Shown here: positions 23,172 through 34,512 of the stretch, one piece after another
How the letters are laid out: every line of letters begins with the position of its first letter
Numbering within the stretch: position 1 is the stretch's first letter
NCBI RefSeq assembly: GCF_028554725.1
Contig: NC_071668.1
Span: 25,274,501 to 25,338,500 of the forward strand
Length of the DNA: 64,000 bases
Source of the DNA: Zeugodacus cucurbitae
Lineage: Eukaryota > Arthropoda > Insecta > Diptera > Tephritidae
Direction: 5' to 3'
Translations under genes and position numbers: made by a program
The notes under the pieces: generated by a model
Seen by the model: the letters and a program-made list of their open reading frames with translations, nothing else
What the model was told of the DNA's origin: nothing
The model's database searches: none

Positions 23172-24159
23172 TATTCTGAAAATGGTTTCGTATTTCCAAC
23201 TTAGCCGCCTACAGCACTCAAATATTCCTACTGAGCGAATCTCTCACTAAAATTGATAGAGTTCATAAAGTGTTACCACCTGAAATGAATTCATTAACCC
23301 CGAATGCCCCCAAACGTTATAAGTACAAAAGCTAAAGAGTTACAACAAAAATTAAGTTTTAAAAAATAATTAAAACACAACTCCATGTCAGGGTTGAAAA
23401 AGTCAAGCCAGCTCAGTGCACAAAAGAACAAATTAAAGCGACGTAGAGTGAATGCAGCGAGAGTTCATGGCGCAGCGATGAGACTAGTTCGCGTCGCCGT
23501 TGGCGTTAACATTGGCTGCGTTAAGCCAACGATCAAAGACATTTCCATAATTGCTTGTTGAAGTTGCGAAAAAGTGCGGACTCATTTGCGTAAGAGCCGA
23601 AGAAAATTGGTCGATTGTAGCTGAAAAAGGCTGAGATTATTCGCTGTCGCCTGCCGCACCACTCAGCACCAGGCTGGGCGAAGTTGGGGCCAAGTCGCGC
23701 TAAGTTCAGTCAAAGTTATGCATGTGCACTTATTTGCATAATTTTGCATCCGCTTTAATCCGCCTGTCTGCGCGCACAGCAAAAGCAAGAAGCTAATAAT
23801 GAGTACTATCAGAAGACGTGGCATGGCACACCCACTGGCTTAGGCACTTGTATCACTTTTTCTAGCATGTACGCGGTGTATTTAGCTTAAATTTATGTAT
23901 TTGGGAATCTCATTTTTTATTGTACTTGACATTTATTATGCTCCGATAAATTAAAAACCAAAATTTAAATGTATAAGCAATTAACTAAAATATTCTATTG
24001 TTGATACGATGGATTCGAAGAAAAATACTTATACTTCCCGCATTGTCATTGTGTCGGCACAGCAATGGTATGTGTCCCTTGCAAGTAGTGTCCCACCGAT
24101 ACCCAATTTTTCGCCAAAGCCGATGCTGATTCTTCCACAACAACAAATAACATCACAAT
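23172..24159. other. non-coding DNA with a GC-richer patch
   Basis: No ORF of note. The stretch 23440-23790 is clearly less AT-rich than its neighbours and shows no mobile-element signature. It contains ATTTGCAT (23732-23739), a consensus POU/octamer-type site, and a TTTTGCAT variant 10 bp downstream. It is a candidate regulatory patch only. Confidence 0.35.
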
Positions 24160-27100
24160 GTATGTGATTGGCGTTGCAACCGTTTAGCCGGTTATAGCCG
24201 AATCGACGATAGTGCGCCACCTGTCTCTCTCCTTCGCAGTTCGGCGCCAGTTGGAGATCCCAAGTGTAACCAGGTCGCTCTCCACCTGGTCCCTCCAACG
24301 GAGTGGAGGCCTTCCCCTTCCTCGGCTTCCTCCGGCGGGTACTGCATCGAACACTTTCAGGGCTGGAGTGTTTTCGTCCATTCGGACAACATGACCTAAC
24401 CAGCGTAGCCGCTGTCTTTTTATTCGCTGAACTATGTCAATGTCGTCGTATAACTCGTACAGCTCATCGTTCCATCGTCTGCGGTATTCGCCGTTGCCAA
24501 TGTTCTGAGGACCATAAATCTTGCGCAAAATTTTCCTCTCGAAAACTCCTAGTGTCGTCTCATCTGATGTTGACCTCGTCCAAGCTTCTGCACCGTAAAG
24601 CAGGACGGGAATGATAAGCGACTTGTAGAGCTTGATTTTGGTTCGTCGAGAGAGGACTTTACTGTTCAATTGCCTACTCAGTCCAAAGTAGCAACTGTTG
24701 GCAAGAGTTATTCTGCGCTGGATTTCGAGGCTGACATTGTTCGTGTTGTTGATGCTGGTTCCCAGGTATACGAAATTATCTACGACCTCGAAGTTATGAC
24801 TGTCAACAGTGACGTGGGAGCCAAGACGCGAATGCGCCGACTGTTTGTTTGATGACAGGAGATATTTCGTCTTGTCCTCATTCACCTCCAGACCCATTCG
24901 CTTCGCCTCCTTATCCATGCGGGAAAAAGCAGAACAAACGGCGCGGTTGTTGCTTCCGATGATATCAATATCATCGGCGTACGCCAGGAGCTGTACACTC
25001 TTGTAGAAGATTGTACCTTCTCGGTTTAGCTCTGCAGCTCTTATAATTTTTTCCAGCATCAGGTTAAAGAAGTCGCACGATAGTGAGTCACCTTGTCTGA
25101 AACCTCGTTTGGTATCGAACGGCTCGGAGAGGTCCTTCCCAATCATGACGGAGCTTTTGGTGTTGCTCAACGTCAATTTACATAGCCGTATTAGTTTTGC
25201 GGGGATACCAAATTCAGACATCGCGGCGTAAAGGCAACTCCTTTTCGTGCTGTCGAAAGCAGCTTTAAAATCGACAAAAAGGTGGTGTGTGTCGATCCTC
25301 TTTTCTCGGGTCTTTTCCAAGATTTGGCGCATGGTGAATATCTGGTCAGTTGTCGATTTTCCAGGTCTAAAGCCACACTAATAAGGTCCAATCAGTTTGT
25401 TGACGGTGGGCTTTAGTCTTTCACACAATACGCTCGATAGAACCTTGTATGCGATATTTAGGAGGCTGATCCCACGGTAATTGGCGCAGATTGTGGGATC
25501 TCCCTTTTTATGGATTGGGCAGAGCACACTGAGATTCCAATCGTCAGGCATGCTTTCTTCCGACCATATTCTGCAAAGAAGCTGATGCATGCACCTTATC
25601 AGTTCTTCGCCGCCGTATTTGAATAGTTCTGCCGGTAATCTATCGGCCCCCGCTGCTTTGTTGTTCTTCAAGCGGGTAATTGCTATTCGAATTTCTTCAT
25701 GGTCGGGTAATGGAACATCTATTCCATCGTCATCGATTGGGGGATCGGGTTCGCCATCTCCTGGTGTTGTACTCTCACTGCCATTCAGCAGTTCGGAGAA
25801 GTGTTCCCTCCATAATCCCAGTATGCCCTGGACATCGGTTACCAGATTACCACCTTGGTCTCTACATGAGGATGCTCCGGTCTTGAAACCTTCGTTAAGT
25901 CGCTTCATTTTTTCATAAAATTTTCGAGCATTCCCTCTGTCTGCCAGCTTCTCAAGCTCTTCGTACTCACGCATTTCGGCCTCTTTCTTTTTTTGTCTGC
26001 AAATGCGTCTCGCTTCCCTCTTCAGCTCTCGGTATCTATCCCATCCCGCACGTGTTGTGGTCGTTTGCAATGTTGCGAGGTAGGCAGTCTGTTTTCTCTC
26101 CGCTGCGAGACGGCACTCCTCATCGTACCAGCTTGTTTTTTGTCGTTGCCGAAAACCAATTGTTTCGGCTGCAGCGGTACGCAGTGAGTTTGAGATGCCG
26201 TTCCACAGTTCCCTTATACCGAGATGCTGATGAGTGCTCTCAGAGAGCAGGAGTGCAAGTCGAGTAGAGTATTTCGTGGCTGTCTGTTGCGATTGCAGCT
26301 TTTCGACGTCGAACCTTCCTTGTGTTTGTTGACGGGCATTCTTTGCTGCACAGAGGCGGGTGCGTATCTTCGCTGCGACCAGATAATGGTCCGAGTCTAT
26401 ATTTGGTCCTCGAAGCGTACGCACGTCTAAAACACAGGAGACATGTCTTCCGTCTATCACAACGTGATCGATTTGGTTCCGCGTGTTTCGATCAGGAGAC
26501 AGCCAAGTAGCTTGATGTATTTTCTTATGCTGGAATCTGGTACTACAGACGACCATATTTCGGGCCCCAGCGAAGTCGATCAGCCTCAGGCCGTTTGGCG
26601 ATGTTTCGTCATGGAGGCTGAATTTTCCGACTGTTGTGCCAAAGACACCTTCTTTACCCACCCTGGCGTTAAAATCACCAAGCACGACTTTTACATCGTG
26701 GCGGGGGCAGCGCTCATAGGTGCGTTCTAGGCGCTCATAGAAAGCATCTTTGGTCACATCGTCCTTCTCTTCCGTTGGGGCGTGGGCGCAAATCAGCGAT
26801 ATGTTGAAGAACCTCGCTTTGATGCGGATTGTGGCTAGACGTTTATCCACCGGGGTGAATGCCAGGACTCTGCGACGGAGTCTCTCTCCCACCACAAATC
26901 CAACACCAAATTTGCGCTCCTTTATATGGCCGCTGTAGTAGATGTCACAAGGACCCACCTTCTTCCGTCCTTGTCCCGTCCATCGCACTTCTTGGATGGC
27001 GGTGATGTCAGCCTTAAGTCGTATGAGGACATCAACCAGCTGGGCAGAGGCACCTTCCCAATTAAGGGTCCGGACATTCCAGGTGCTTGCCCTTATATCA

Positions 27101-27420
27101 TTATCCTTAAAACGTTTGCAGGGGTCGTCATCAAAAGGGGGGTGTCTCATCCGAGGCTTTCGTAGATTTTTCATTGGGGGGAGTTTTTATGTGGTGGGTC
27201 CCAAACCCTACGCACAACCGCATAAGCGGGCTTCGCCTTCTCACTTTAGCTCGCCTTCAAACGGATGTCTGTTGGCTATCCAGAGGATACTTGGTCTAAA
27301 ACCGGAAGTAGTGAGCTGCTTGAACCATGTGGAGAAGAATCGTTTCTGGCCACTCCCAAGTGAGTGACAATCAAAAACTTTCCTCACTTGCGTGAACTTC
27401 TACACATGATCCCATCCTCC
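24160..27420 (-). mobile_element. RTE-clade retrotransposon, copy 2
   Basis: Full-length RTE of about 3.26 kb in reverse orientation. The 5' boundary (27420) is set by where similarity to RTE-3 begins (GGAGGATGGGATCATGTG). The 3' end reads AACGCCAATCACATACA, shared with RTE-3. I could not identify a convincing target duplication. By eye it is very close to RTE-3. Confidence 0.92.
24184..27174 (-). pseudogene. RTE endonuclease-RT, single nonsense codon
   Basis: The ATG at 27174 opens a frame of 996 codons, the usual RTE length. Endonuclease motifs are TWNVRT (31-36), QEVRW (61-65), GDFNA (166-170), RNQIDH (232-237) and SDHYL (261-265). RT motifs are VDFKAAFD (634-641), RQGDSLS (about 693-699) and the catalytic YADD (732-735). 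The C-terminal region has RLRWLGHVVRM. The only disabling change I see is codon 599, where TAG replaces the CAG of the GPYQCGFRPG block in the other copies. Both halves are in the same frame. It is therefore nearly intact, and the lesion could be a recent mutation or a sequencing error. Confidence 0.93.
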
Positions 27421-28975
27421 ATTGTCATCCCATCAGTCAAAATGTAAATATGAACGTGTATATTAATGTAATTAATATTCAAAAGAAAATAGCTTATTTT
27501 TATAATATATAGATAGAAAAACTAAGTTATTCGCCTTTTCTTAAAACAAGTTGCTACGTCAGCAATATAGCTTTTTCCCTTTAAGGACAGAAAAAAAGCT
27601 TTTTTGGGATGCACCACATAGTCCAGACCAACACAAAATGATTATTACCTGTTCCAGTCTATGGCGAATGAAGTTGAAAATATGGCCGATGCCGAACCGA
27701 TGGCGATGCTGAATTTAGGGGCCGATATCAAGGCCGACTCTACTTGCAAGTCAATAAAAAATACTCTTCAAAGGAACGGTCGCCCACCCTGGGTCCAGGT
27801 CCCGCTTCTTATTACGGAACACATTCTCAAAGCATTGCACAGTGGTTGCGCCCATAGGACAAAATTCAAAAAATTCATAACAACAAAAATTTCCGAAAAT
27901 TTATCAAATCGTCTCTAAAATGTCCAAGCTTCTTCATGGCAAACCGGTTTTTACTGCAAATCTAACGGAACATTCTAAAAATAGAATGCAAAGCGTGATC
28001 AACTGTTCAATTTTGTAGCGAAACTGTGCTAAGTTAGCTTTTTGTATTTAAAAAGAATTTTATTGTTGCAGGTATTTACTTTAATAAATTCATCTTGTGA
28101 GATTAATTTTTTTAATTATTATTTGTTGTGTATTTTTGATTGATTATACTTTTTTTGTGTATTTTTTTAACGTAATTTTCATGTTTAAATAGGCATTTAG
28201 TTATGTTACCGATGGCCTCTAAATTGTCCAAACTTCTTATTTTCAAACCGGGTTTTCCCAAAAATCTAACGGTACTTTCTAAAAATAGAGTTAAACTCAT
28301 GAACAACTGTATGTTTTTAAAGAACATCAGACATTTTTTTTTAAATTCACAGCAACAACGCACTTCAAATTGTTCTGGTAATTGTTCAGGTTAACGAATC
28401 AAGATTATTTTTAATGGCTTTCGAAGCTAAAGGTATTTATTTTAACTTCTAAAATTAATTAAGACTAACGTGATTTTTATTTTTTGTGAAATTAGTCTGC
28501 GTCTTCAATGTCTTCAATGTGTTTACATAAAATTTTAGGTGTGTTCCCCCGCGATCCCCCGTTAGATTTATTTTACATTGTCTTTACCAGAGTCTTAAGG
28601 TAATAAAAGTGTTAAAGTTAGGTGCGGAAATTTGCAGATGTAGAAGTAATCGTCAAAATAATAACGCCCTTTGAATTAACTATTTTTAAGTTCAAACTCA
28701 TTATAATTGGACTAAAAAAGCTTAGAAAGAAGAATAAACCATCTTTATTTCAATCTATGTATGTGCGGTTTACTAGAGATGCATTATAAGTTTTTGTTCT
28801 AATTATCATGGCTGTCGAATGGCAGTGAAAAAATGAACTGTATTAAATTGGTTGATAATTTGCTTTTTTCCTACATGACTTTTTTATATGATATGTGGGG
28901 GTTGGATGGGGGAAACTATAACGACAAATCATGTTCAGATTGTTTATCGCTTTCTCAAATGTTTTTACAAAGCCT
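27421..28975. other. spacer between RTE-2 and RTE-3
   Basis: Contains an ATG-started ORF of 85 codons at 27661-27918 (MANEVENMADAEPMAMLNLG...) that I do not recognise and would not call a gene. It also holds a diverged local duplication: TGTCCAAGCTTCTTCATGGC at 27921 and TGTCCAAACTTCTTATTTTC at 28225, each followed by AATCTAACGG(A/T)AC and TTCTAAAAATAGA. The pieces that follow (GGTATTTACTTTAA at 28071, GGTATTTATTTTAA at 28431) keep the same order. Confidence 0.5.
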
Positions 28976-28982
28976 TACTGAA
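28976..28982 (+). repeat. candidate target duplication of RTE-3, left
   Basis: TACTGAA precedes the RTE-3 5' end and recurs at 32227-32233 right after its 3' end. At 7 bp it is short enough to be chance, but both copies sit exactly at the ends set by comparison with RTE-2. Confidence 0.55.
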
Positions 28983-31900
28983 GGGAGGATGGGATCATGT
29001 GTAGAAGTTCACGCAAGTGAGGAAAGTTTTTGATTGTCACTCACTTGGGAGTGGCCATGAACAATTCTTCTCCACATGGTTCAAGCAGCTCACGACTTCC
29101 GGTTTTAGACCAAGTATCCTCTAGGTAGCCAACAGACATCCGTTTGAAGGCGAGCTAAAGTGAGAAGGCGAAGCCCGCTTATGCGGTTGTGCGTAGGGTT
29201 TGGGACCCACCACATAAAAACACCCCCCAATGAAAAATCTACGAAAGCCTCGGATGAGACACCCCCCTTTTGATGACGACCCCTGCAAACGTTTTAAGGA
29301 TAATGATATAAGGGCAAGCACCTGGAATGTCCGGACCCTTAATTGGGAAGGTGCCTCTGCCCAGCTGGTTGATCACCGCCATCCAAGAAGCGCGATGGAC
29401 GGGACAAGGACGGAAGAAGGTGGGTCCTTGTGACATCTACTACAGCGGCCATATAAAGGAGCGCAAATTTGGTGCTGGATTTGTGGTGGGAGAGAGACTC
29501 CGTCGCAGAGTCCTGGCATTCACCCCGGTGGATGAACGTCTTGCCACAATCCGCATCAAAGCGAGGTTCTTCAACATATCGCTGATTTGCGCCCACGCCC
29601 CAACGGAAGAGAAGGACGATGTGACCAAAGATGCTTTCTATGAGCGCCTAGAACGCACCTATGAGCGCTGCCCCCGCCACGATGTAAAAGTCGTGCTTGG
29701 TGATTTTAACGCCAGGGTGGGTAAAGAAGGTGTCTTTGGCACAACAGTCGGAAAATTCAGCCTCCATGACGAAACATCGCCAAACGACCTGAGGCTGATC
29801 GACTTCGCTGGGGCCCGAAATATGGTCGTCTGTAGTACCAGATTCCAGCATAAGAAAATACATCAAGCTACTTGGCTGTCTCCTGATCGAAACACGCGGA
29901 ACCAAATCGATCACGTTGTGATAGACGGAAGACATGTCTCCTGTGTTTTAGACGTGCGTACGCTCCGAGGACCAAATATAGACTCGGACCATTATCTGGT
30001 CGCAGCGAAGATACGCACCCGCCTCTGTGCAGCAAAGAACGCCCGTCTACAAACACAAGGAAGGTTCGACGTCGAAAAGCTGCAATCGCAACAGACAGCC
30101 ACGAAATACTCTACTCGACTTGCACTCCTGCTCTCTGAGAGCACTCATCAGAATCTCGGTATAAGGGAACTGTGGAACGGCATCTCAAACTCACTGCGTA
30201 CCGCTGCAGCCGAAACAATTGGTTTTCGGCAACGACAAAAAACAAGCTGGTACGATGAGGAGTGCCGTCTCGCAGCGGAGAGAAAACAGACTGCCTACCT
30301 AGCAACGTTGCAAACGACCACAACACGTGCGGGATGGGATAGATACCGAGAGCTGAAGAGGGAAGCGAGACGCATCTGCAGACAAAAAAAGAAAGAGGCC
30401 GAAATGCGTGAGTACGAAGAGCTTGAGAAGCTGGCAGACAGGGGTAATGCTCGAAAATTTTACGAAAAGATCCGGCGACTAACTGAAGGTTTCAAGACCG
30501 GAGCGCACTCCTGTAGGACCCCCAGAGGTGATCTAGTTATTGATGACCAGAGTATACTGAGTTTGTGGAGGGAACACTTCTCCAGCCTGCTGAATGGCAG
30601 TGAAAGTACAACACCAGGAGATGGCGAACCCGATTCCCCAATCGACGACGATGGAGCAGATGTTCCATTGCCCGACCGTGAAGAAATTCGAATAGCAATT
30701 ACCCGCTTGAAGAACAATAAGACGGCGGGTGCCGATGGATTACCGGCCGAGCTATTCAAATACGGCGGCGAAGAACTGATAAGGTGCATGCATCAGCTTC
30801 TTTGCAGAATATGGTCGGAAGAAAGCATGCCTGACGATTGGAATCTCAGTGTTCTCTGCCCAATCCATAAAAAGGGAGATCCCACAATCTGCGCCAATTA
30901 CCGTGGGATCATTACCCTCCTAAATATCGCATACAAGGTTCTATCGAGCGTACTGTGTGAAAGACTAAAGCCCACCGTCAACAAACTGATTGGACCTTAT
31001 CAGTGTGGCTTTAGACCTGGAAAATTGACAACTGACCAGATATTCACCATGCGCCAAATCTTGGAGAAGACCCGTGAAAAGAGGATCGACACACACCACC
31101 TTTTTGTCGATTTTAAAGCTGCTTTCGACAGCACGAAAAGGAGCTGCCTTTATGCCGCGATGTCTGAATTTGGTATCCCCGCAAAACTAATACGGCTGTG
31201 TAAGTTGACGTTGAGCAACACCAAAAGCTCCGTCATGATTGGGAAGGACCTCTCCGAGCCGTTCGATACCAAACGAGGTTTCAGACAAGGTGACTCACTA
31301 TCGTGCGACTTCTTTAAACTGATGCTGGAAAAAATGATAAGAGCTGCAGAGCTAAACCGAGAAGTTACAATCTTCTACAAGAGTGTACAGCTCCTGGCGT
31401 ACGCCGATGATATTGATATCATCGGAAGCAACAACCGCGCCATTTGTTCTGCTTTTTCCCGCATGGATAAGAAGGCGAAGCGAATGGGTCTGGAGGTGAA
31501 TGAGGACAAGACGAAATATCTCCTGTCATCAAACAAACAGTCGGCGCATTCGCGTCTTGGCTCCCACGTCACTATTGACAGTCATAACTTCGAGGTCGTA
31601 GATAATTTCGTATACCTGGGAACCAGCATCAACAACACGAACAATGTCAGCCTCGAAATCCAGCGCAGAATAACTCTTGCCAACAGGTGCAACTTTGGAC
31701 TGAGTAGGCAATTGAACAGTAAAGTCCTCTCTCGACGAACCAAAATCAAGCTCTACAAGTCGCTTATCATTCCCGTCCTGCTTTACGGTGCAGAAGCTTG
31801 GACGATGTCAACATCAGATGAGACGACAATAGGAGTTTTCGAGAGGAAAATTTTGCGTAAGATTAATGGTCCTCAGAACATTGGCAACGGCGAATACCGC

Positions 31901-32226
31901 AGACGATGGAACGATGAGCTGTACAAGTTATACGACGACATTGACATAGTTCAGCGAATAAAAAGACAGCGGCTACGCTGGCTAGGTCATGTTGTCCGAA
32001 TGGACGAAAAAACTCCAGCCCTGAAAGTGTTCGATGCAGTACCCGCCGGAGGAAGCCGAGGAAGGGGAAGGCCTCCACTCCGTTGGAGGGACCAGGTGGA
32101 GAGCGACCTGGTTACACTTGGGATCTCCAACTGGCGCCGAACTGCGAAGGAGAGAGAGAGATGGCGCACTATCGTCGATTCGGCTATAACCGGCTAAACG
32201 GTTGCAACGCCAATCACATACATATA
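28983..32226 (+). mobile_element. RTE-clade retrotransposon, copy 3
   Basis: Full-length RTE of about 3.24 kb. The 5' UTR begins GGGAGGATGGGATCATG and the 3' end is CCAATCACATACATATA. Its 5' end faces the 5' end of RTE-2 across a 1.56-kb spacer, so the two near-identical elements form a large inverted repeat. Confidence 0.93.
29230..32197 (+). pseudogene. RTE endonuclease-RT, one 26-bp deletion
   Basis: The ATG at 29230 starts the same protein as RTE-2 (MKNLRKPRMRHPP...). After the codons for SAQLVD, 26 bp present in RTE-2 are missing (near 29371), so the frame shifts inside the endonuclease domain. From there the correct frame is open for more than 900 codons to TAA (32195-32197) and includes GDFNARVG, SDHYLVAA, VDFKAAFD, GDSLS, YADD and RLRWLGHVVRM. 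A harmless 3-base insertion turns GISLL into GIITLL near 30910. The endonuclease N-terminus cannot be made in frame, so it is probably inactive, although the RT domain itself is intact. Confidence 0.93.
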
Positions 32227-32233
32227 TACTGAA
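32227..32233 (+). repeat. candidate target duplication of RTE-3, right
   Basis: TACTGAA, matching 28976-28982. Confidence 0.55.
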
Positions 32234-32899
32234 AGTTTTGACGCTCCGACCATGACCATGAGAAGTGTTTTTGCGCATGATTGCCATATAATGGCAATTA
32301 CAGTACTATGGGAGCTATAGGACCTAGTAGTCCGATGGGGCCAATTTTTTTTGATGAAAATTTCAAAGCGATATCTCAACGGGAAGTATTTATGACCGCA
32401 CCTTCATACAAGCCCAACCACTGTGCATTGTAGCATAGATATCAATTTATAAGATTTTCTGCTGTAACCACATTAGTCATGTGGTCCGCTGTTCTTGAAG
32501 CCGCGTATACTTAAAAAATCTGTTATCGCCATCGTCAACATCTCAGTCGTTATAAATACACATTTAGTTATCTTTTTTCCTCCTTCTAAAAATTTCGTAC
32601 TTGTCCATTTGTACGGGTTTTTATTTGCTTATGGGTTCATCTACCTCTAAACTAATTTGTCCACCTATTTTGCTATATTGTTAGATTTTCAACCACCTTA
32701 GTTGTTTTTCTGCTCTTCCTAGACCATTTTTGTATCGAAAGTAAGAGCTTTTGAGTTTTAATATCCCGCCATAGATTATATTACAATGGACCAGACCTCC
32801 GCTGCAAAATTTTTTATGTCGGGCCCATCGGTGGTTTCTTACACCCAGCTTCTTGTCATTTTGATTAATTAGTTAGTTATATTGAAAACATTATCTATG
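32234..32899. other. unassigned DNA, probably old repeat
   Basis: No gene. The phrase structure near 32320-32400 (CCGATGGGGCCAATTTTTTT, then AAAGCGATATCTCAAC) resembles eroded dispersed-repeat sequence, but I could not assign it. Confidence 0.3.
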
Positions 32900-33490
32900 G
32901 AATGGATCAGAGCTACCTTCGACCTGGGCATAATTAATCTTTCCAGCAGATGTAAAGCTGTGTCGAGAAATCTCAGTGAATCAGCGTTCCTTTTATTGAT
33001 TAGCACAAGCTACTATCTATTCCATATCTCTGGAAACAGTTTGTAGGTCGAATTTCTGCGCGAACTCCATCCGAGTCGGCTTTCTGCATTTCTTCTATTG
33101 TGAAAGGTGTTATATTCTTCAATTATAGCGCCATTCTCTGGGAATAGTGTGGAAACGATATTTATCCTTTTGCTTGGCATAACAAGTTTGCAGCCAAGTC
33201 CACACGGGTTGATATTGACGCAGAGCTCGTCCCTATTCTTCTGCTTATTATAATCGATAGAAAGTTTTCATTCTCGTTTTGTCGACTTCTTTAGATCAGC
33301 TTCCCTGGTAACGTTTCCACGTTGCCTTACTCTTGTGTATACTCGCCTTAGATAAAGGCAATAATACCAGTGGTCGGCAATGTTTTCTATCCACCAGTAT
33401 GCTTTAGGATTTCGTTTTTTGCCTTTTATTTTGGCATAGCCTTATTGCAAGCTAGTATTATTCCAACCATAGTATGCTGTACCTCTTCGG
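32900..33490 (-). pseudogene. R1/I-type LINE relic (pre-RT region)
   Basis: The minus strand reads, with frameshifts, NPKAYWWIENIADHWYYCLY, LRRVYTRVRQRGNVTREADL, DELCVNI, CGLGCKLVMP and IIEEYNTFT. This matches the linker between endonuclease and RT in R1/I/LOA-type LINE proteins: a YWW...EI block, then RR.Y.R, then W.ELC...D.WG..YK.VM. RT catalytic motifs are absent or unreadable. Fragment; limits approximate. Confidence 0.6.
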
Positions 33491-33735
33491 TAGCATTTGA
33501 AAGAGAATTTTGTACCGAAGTGTAGATGTATATTTTTGAGAGCAGAAGTGTGATGATAAGTTTTAACACTTTCCATTTGCGTGTGCTGCTTAATATTTTG
33601 TTTTCCTCCGAGCGGTTGTTTTAAACGAGTTTTATTAATAATCATTTCCTGTGTAGACATCGAGTGCTCCAAAGTGCCCCGCCGTAGTTTCTTTGCAGCG
33701 AGGTCTTCTAATTTTAGTATCGCTGACATAATAAA

Positions 33736-34512
33736 AACAAGTAAGGAAGGGCTAAGTTCGGGTGTAACCGAACATTTTATACTCTCGCAATTTATTTATT
33801 TAACTTTATTTATATTATATAATACACAATTTGACACACATATTCGTCATATATATTGCATAGAGTCCATTGAAAGTTGGAAACTATAATATTAGGCTAG
33901 AAGCACCGAGGTCCTCGTGTTCGATATATAAGTGGGCGACGCCACGCCCATTTTCCATTTTGTAAAAAAATCTGAGTGCAGCTTTCATCTGCCATTTGCT
34001 ATGTGAAATTTAGTGTTTCTGAAGTTTTTCGTTAGTGAGTTAACCCACTTTTAGTAATTTTCAACCTAACTTTTGTATGGGAGGTGGGCGTGGTTATGAT
34101 CCGATATCTTTCATTTTTAGACTGTATTAGGAGTGGCTAAAAAAACGACTGCAGAAAGTTTGGTTTATATAACTCTATTGGTTCGCGAGATATGTACAAA
34201 AAATCTATTTGGGGGCGGGGCCATGCCCACTTCCCCAAAAAAATTACAATCAAATATGCCCCTTCATAGTGCGATCCTTTATACCAATTTTTATTTCCAT
34301 AGCTTTATTTATGGCTTAGTTATGGTTATGTTTTCGGTTTTCGCCATTTTGTGGGCGTGGCAGTGGTCCGATTTTGCTCATTTTCGAAAGCAACCTTCCT
34401 ATGATGCCAAGAAATAAGTGTGTCAAGTTTCATCAAGATATCTTAATTTTTACTCAAGTTACAGCTTGCACAGACGGACGGACCAACGGACGGACAGACA
34501 GACATTCGGATT
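33736..34512 (-). repeat. family X repeat, copy D (truncated)
   Basis: Inverted copy. It begins with the family 3' end reversed (AACAAGTAAGGAAGGGCTAA, then the stem-loop and TATACTCTCGCAA) and shows the GC boxes near 33940, 34085, 34215 and 34352. It stops just after the GACGGAC/CAGACAGACAT tract near 34510, so the 5' third is missing. It is the only family X copy on the minus strand. Confidence 0.85.

Noticed and set aside
24160..27435. Target-site duplication for RTE-2
   Set aside because: The flanks (ATTGTCATC on the right, AACATCACAATG on the left) share only scattered matches, so no convincing duplication could be called.
24184..32197. Reading the RTE frames as host genes (for example craniofacial development protein 2-like)
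   Set aside because: Intact endonuclease plus YADD reverse-transcriptase architecture, multiple copies, and a target-site duplication at RTE-1 show they are retrotransposons.
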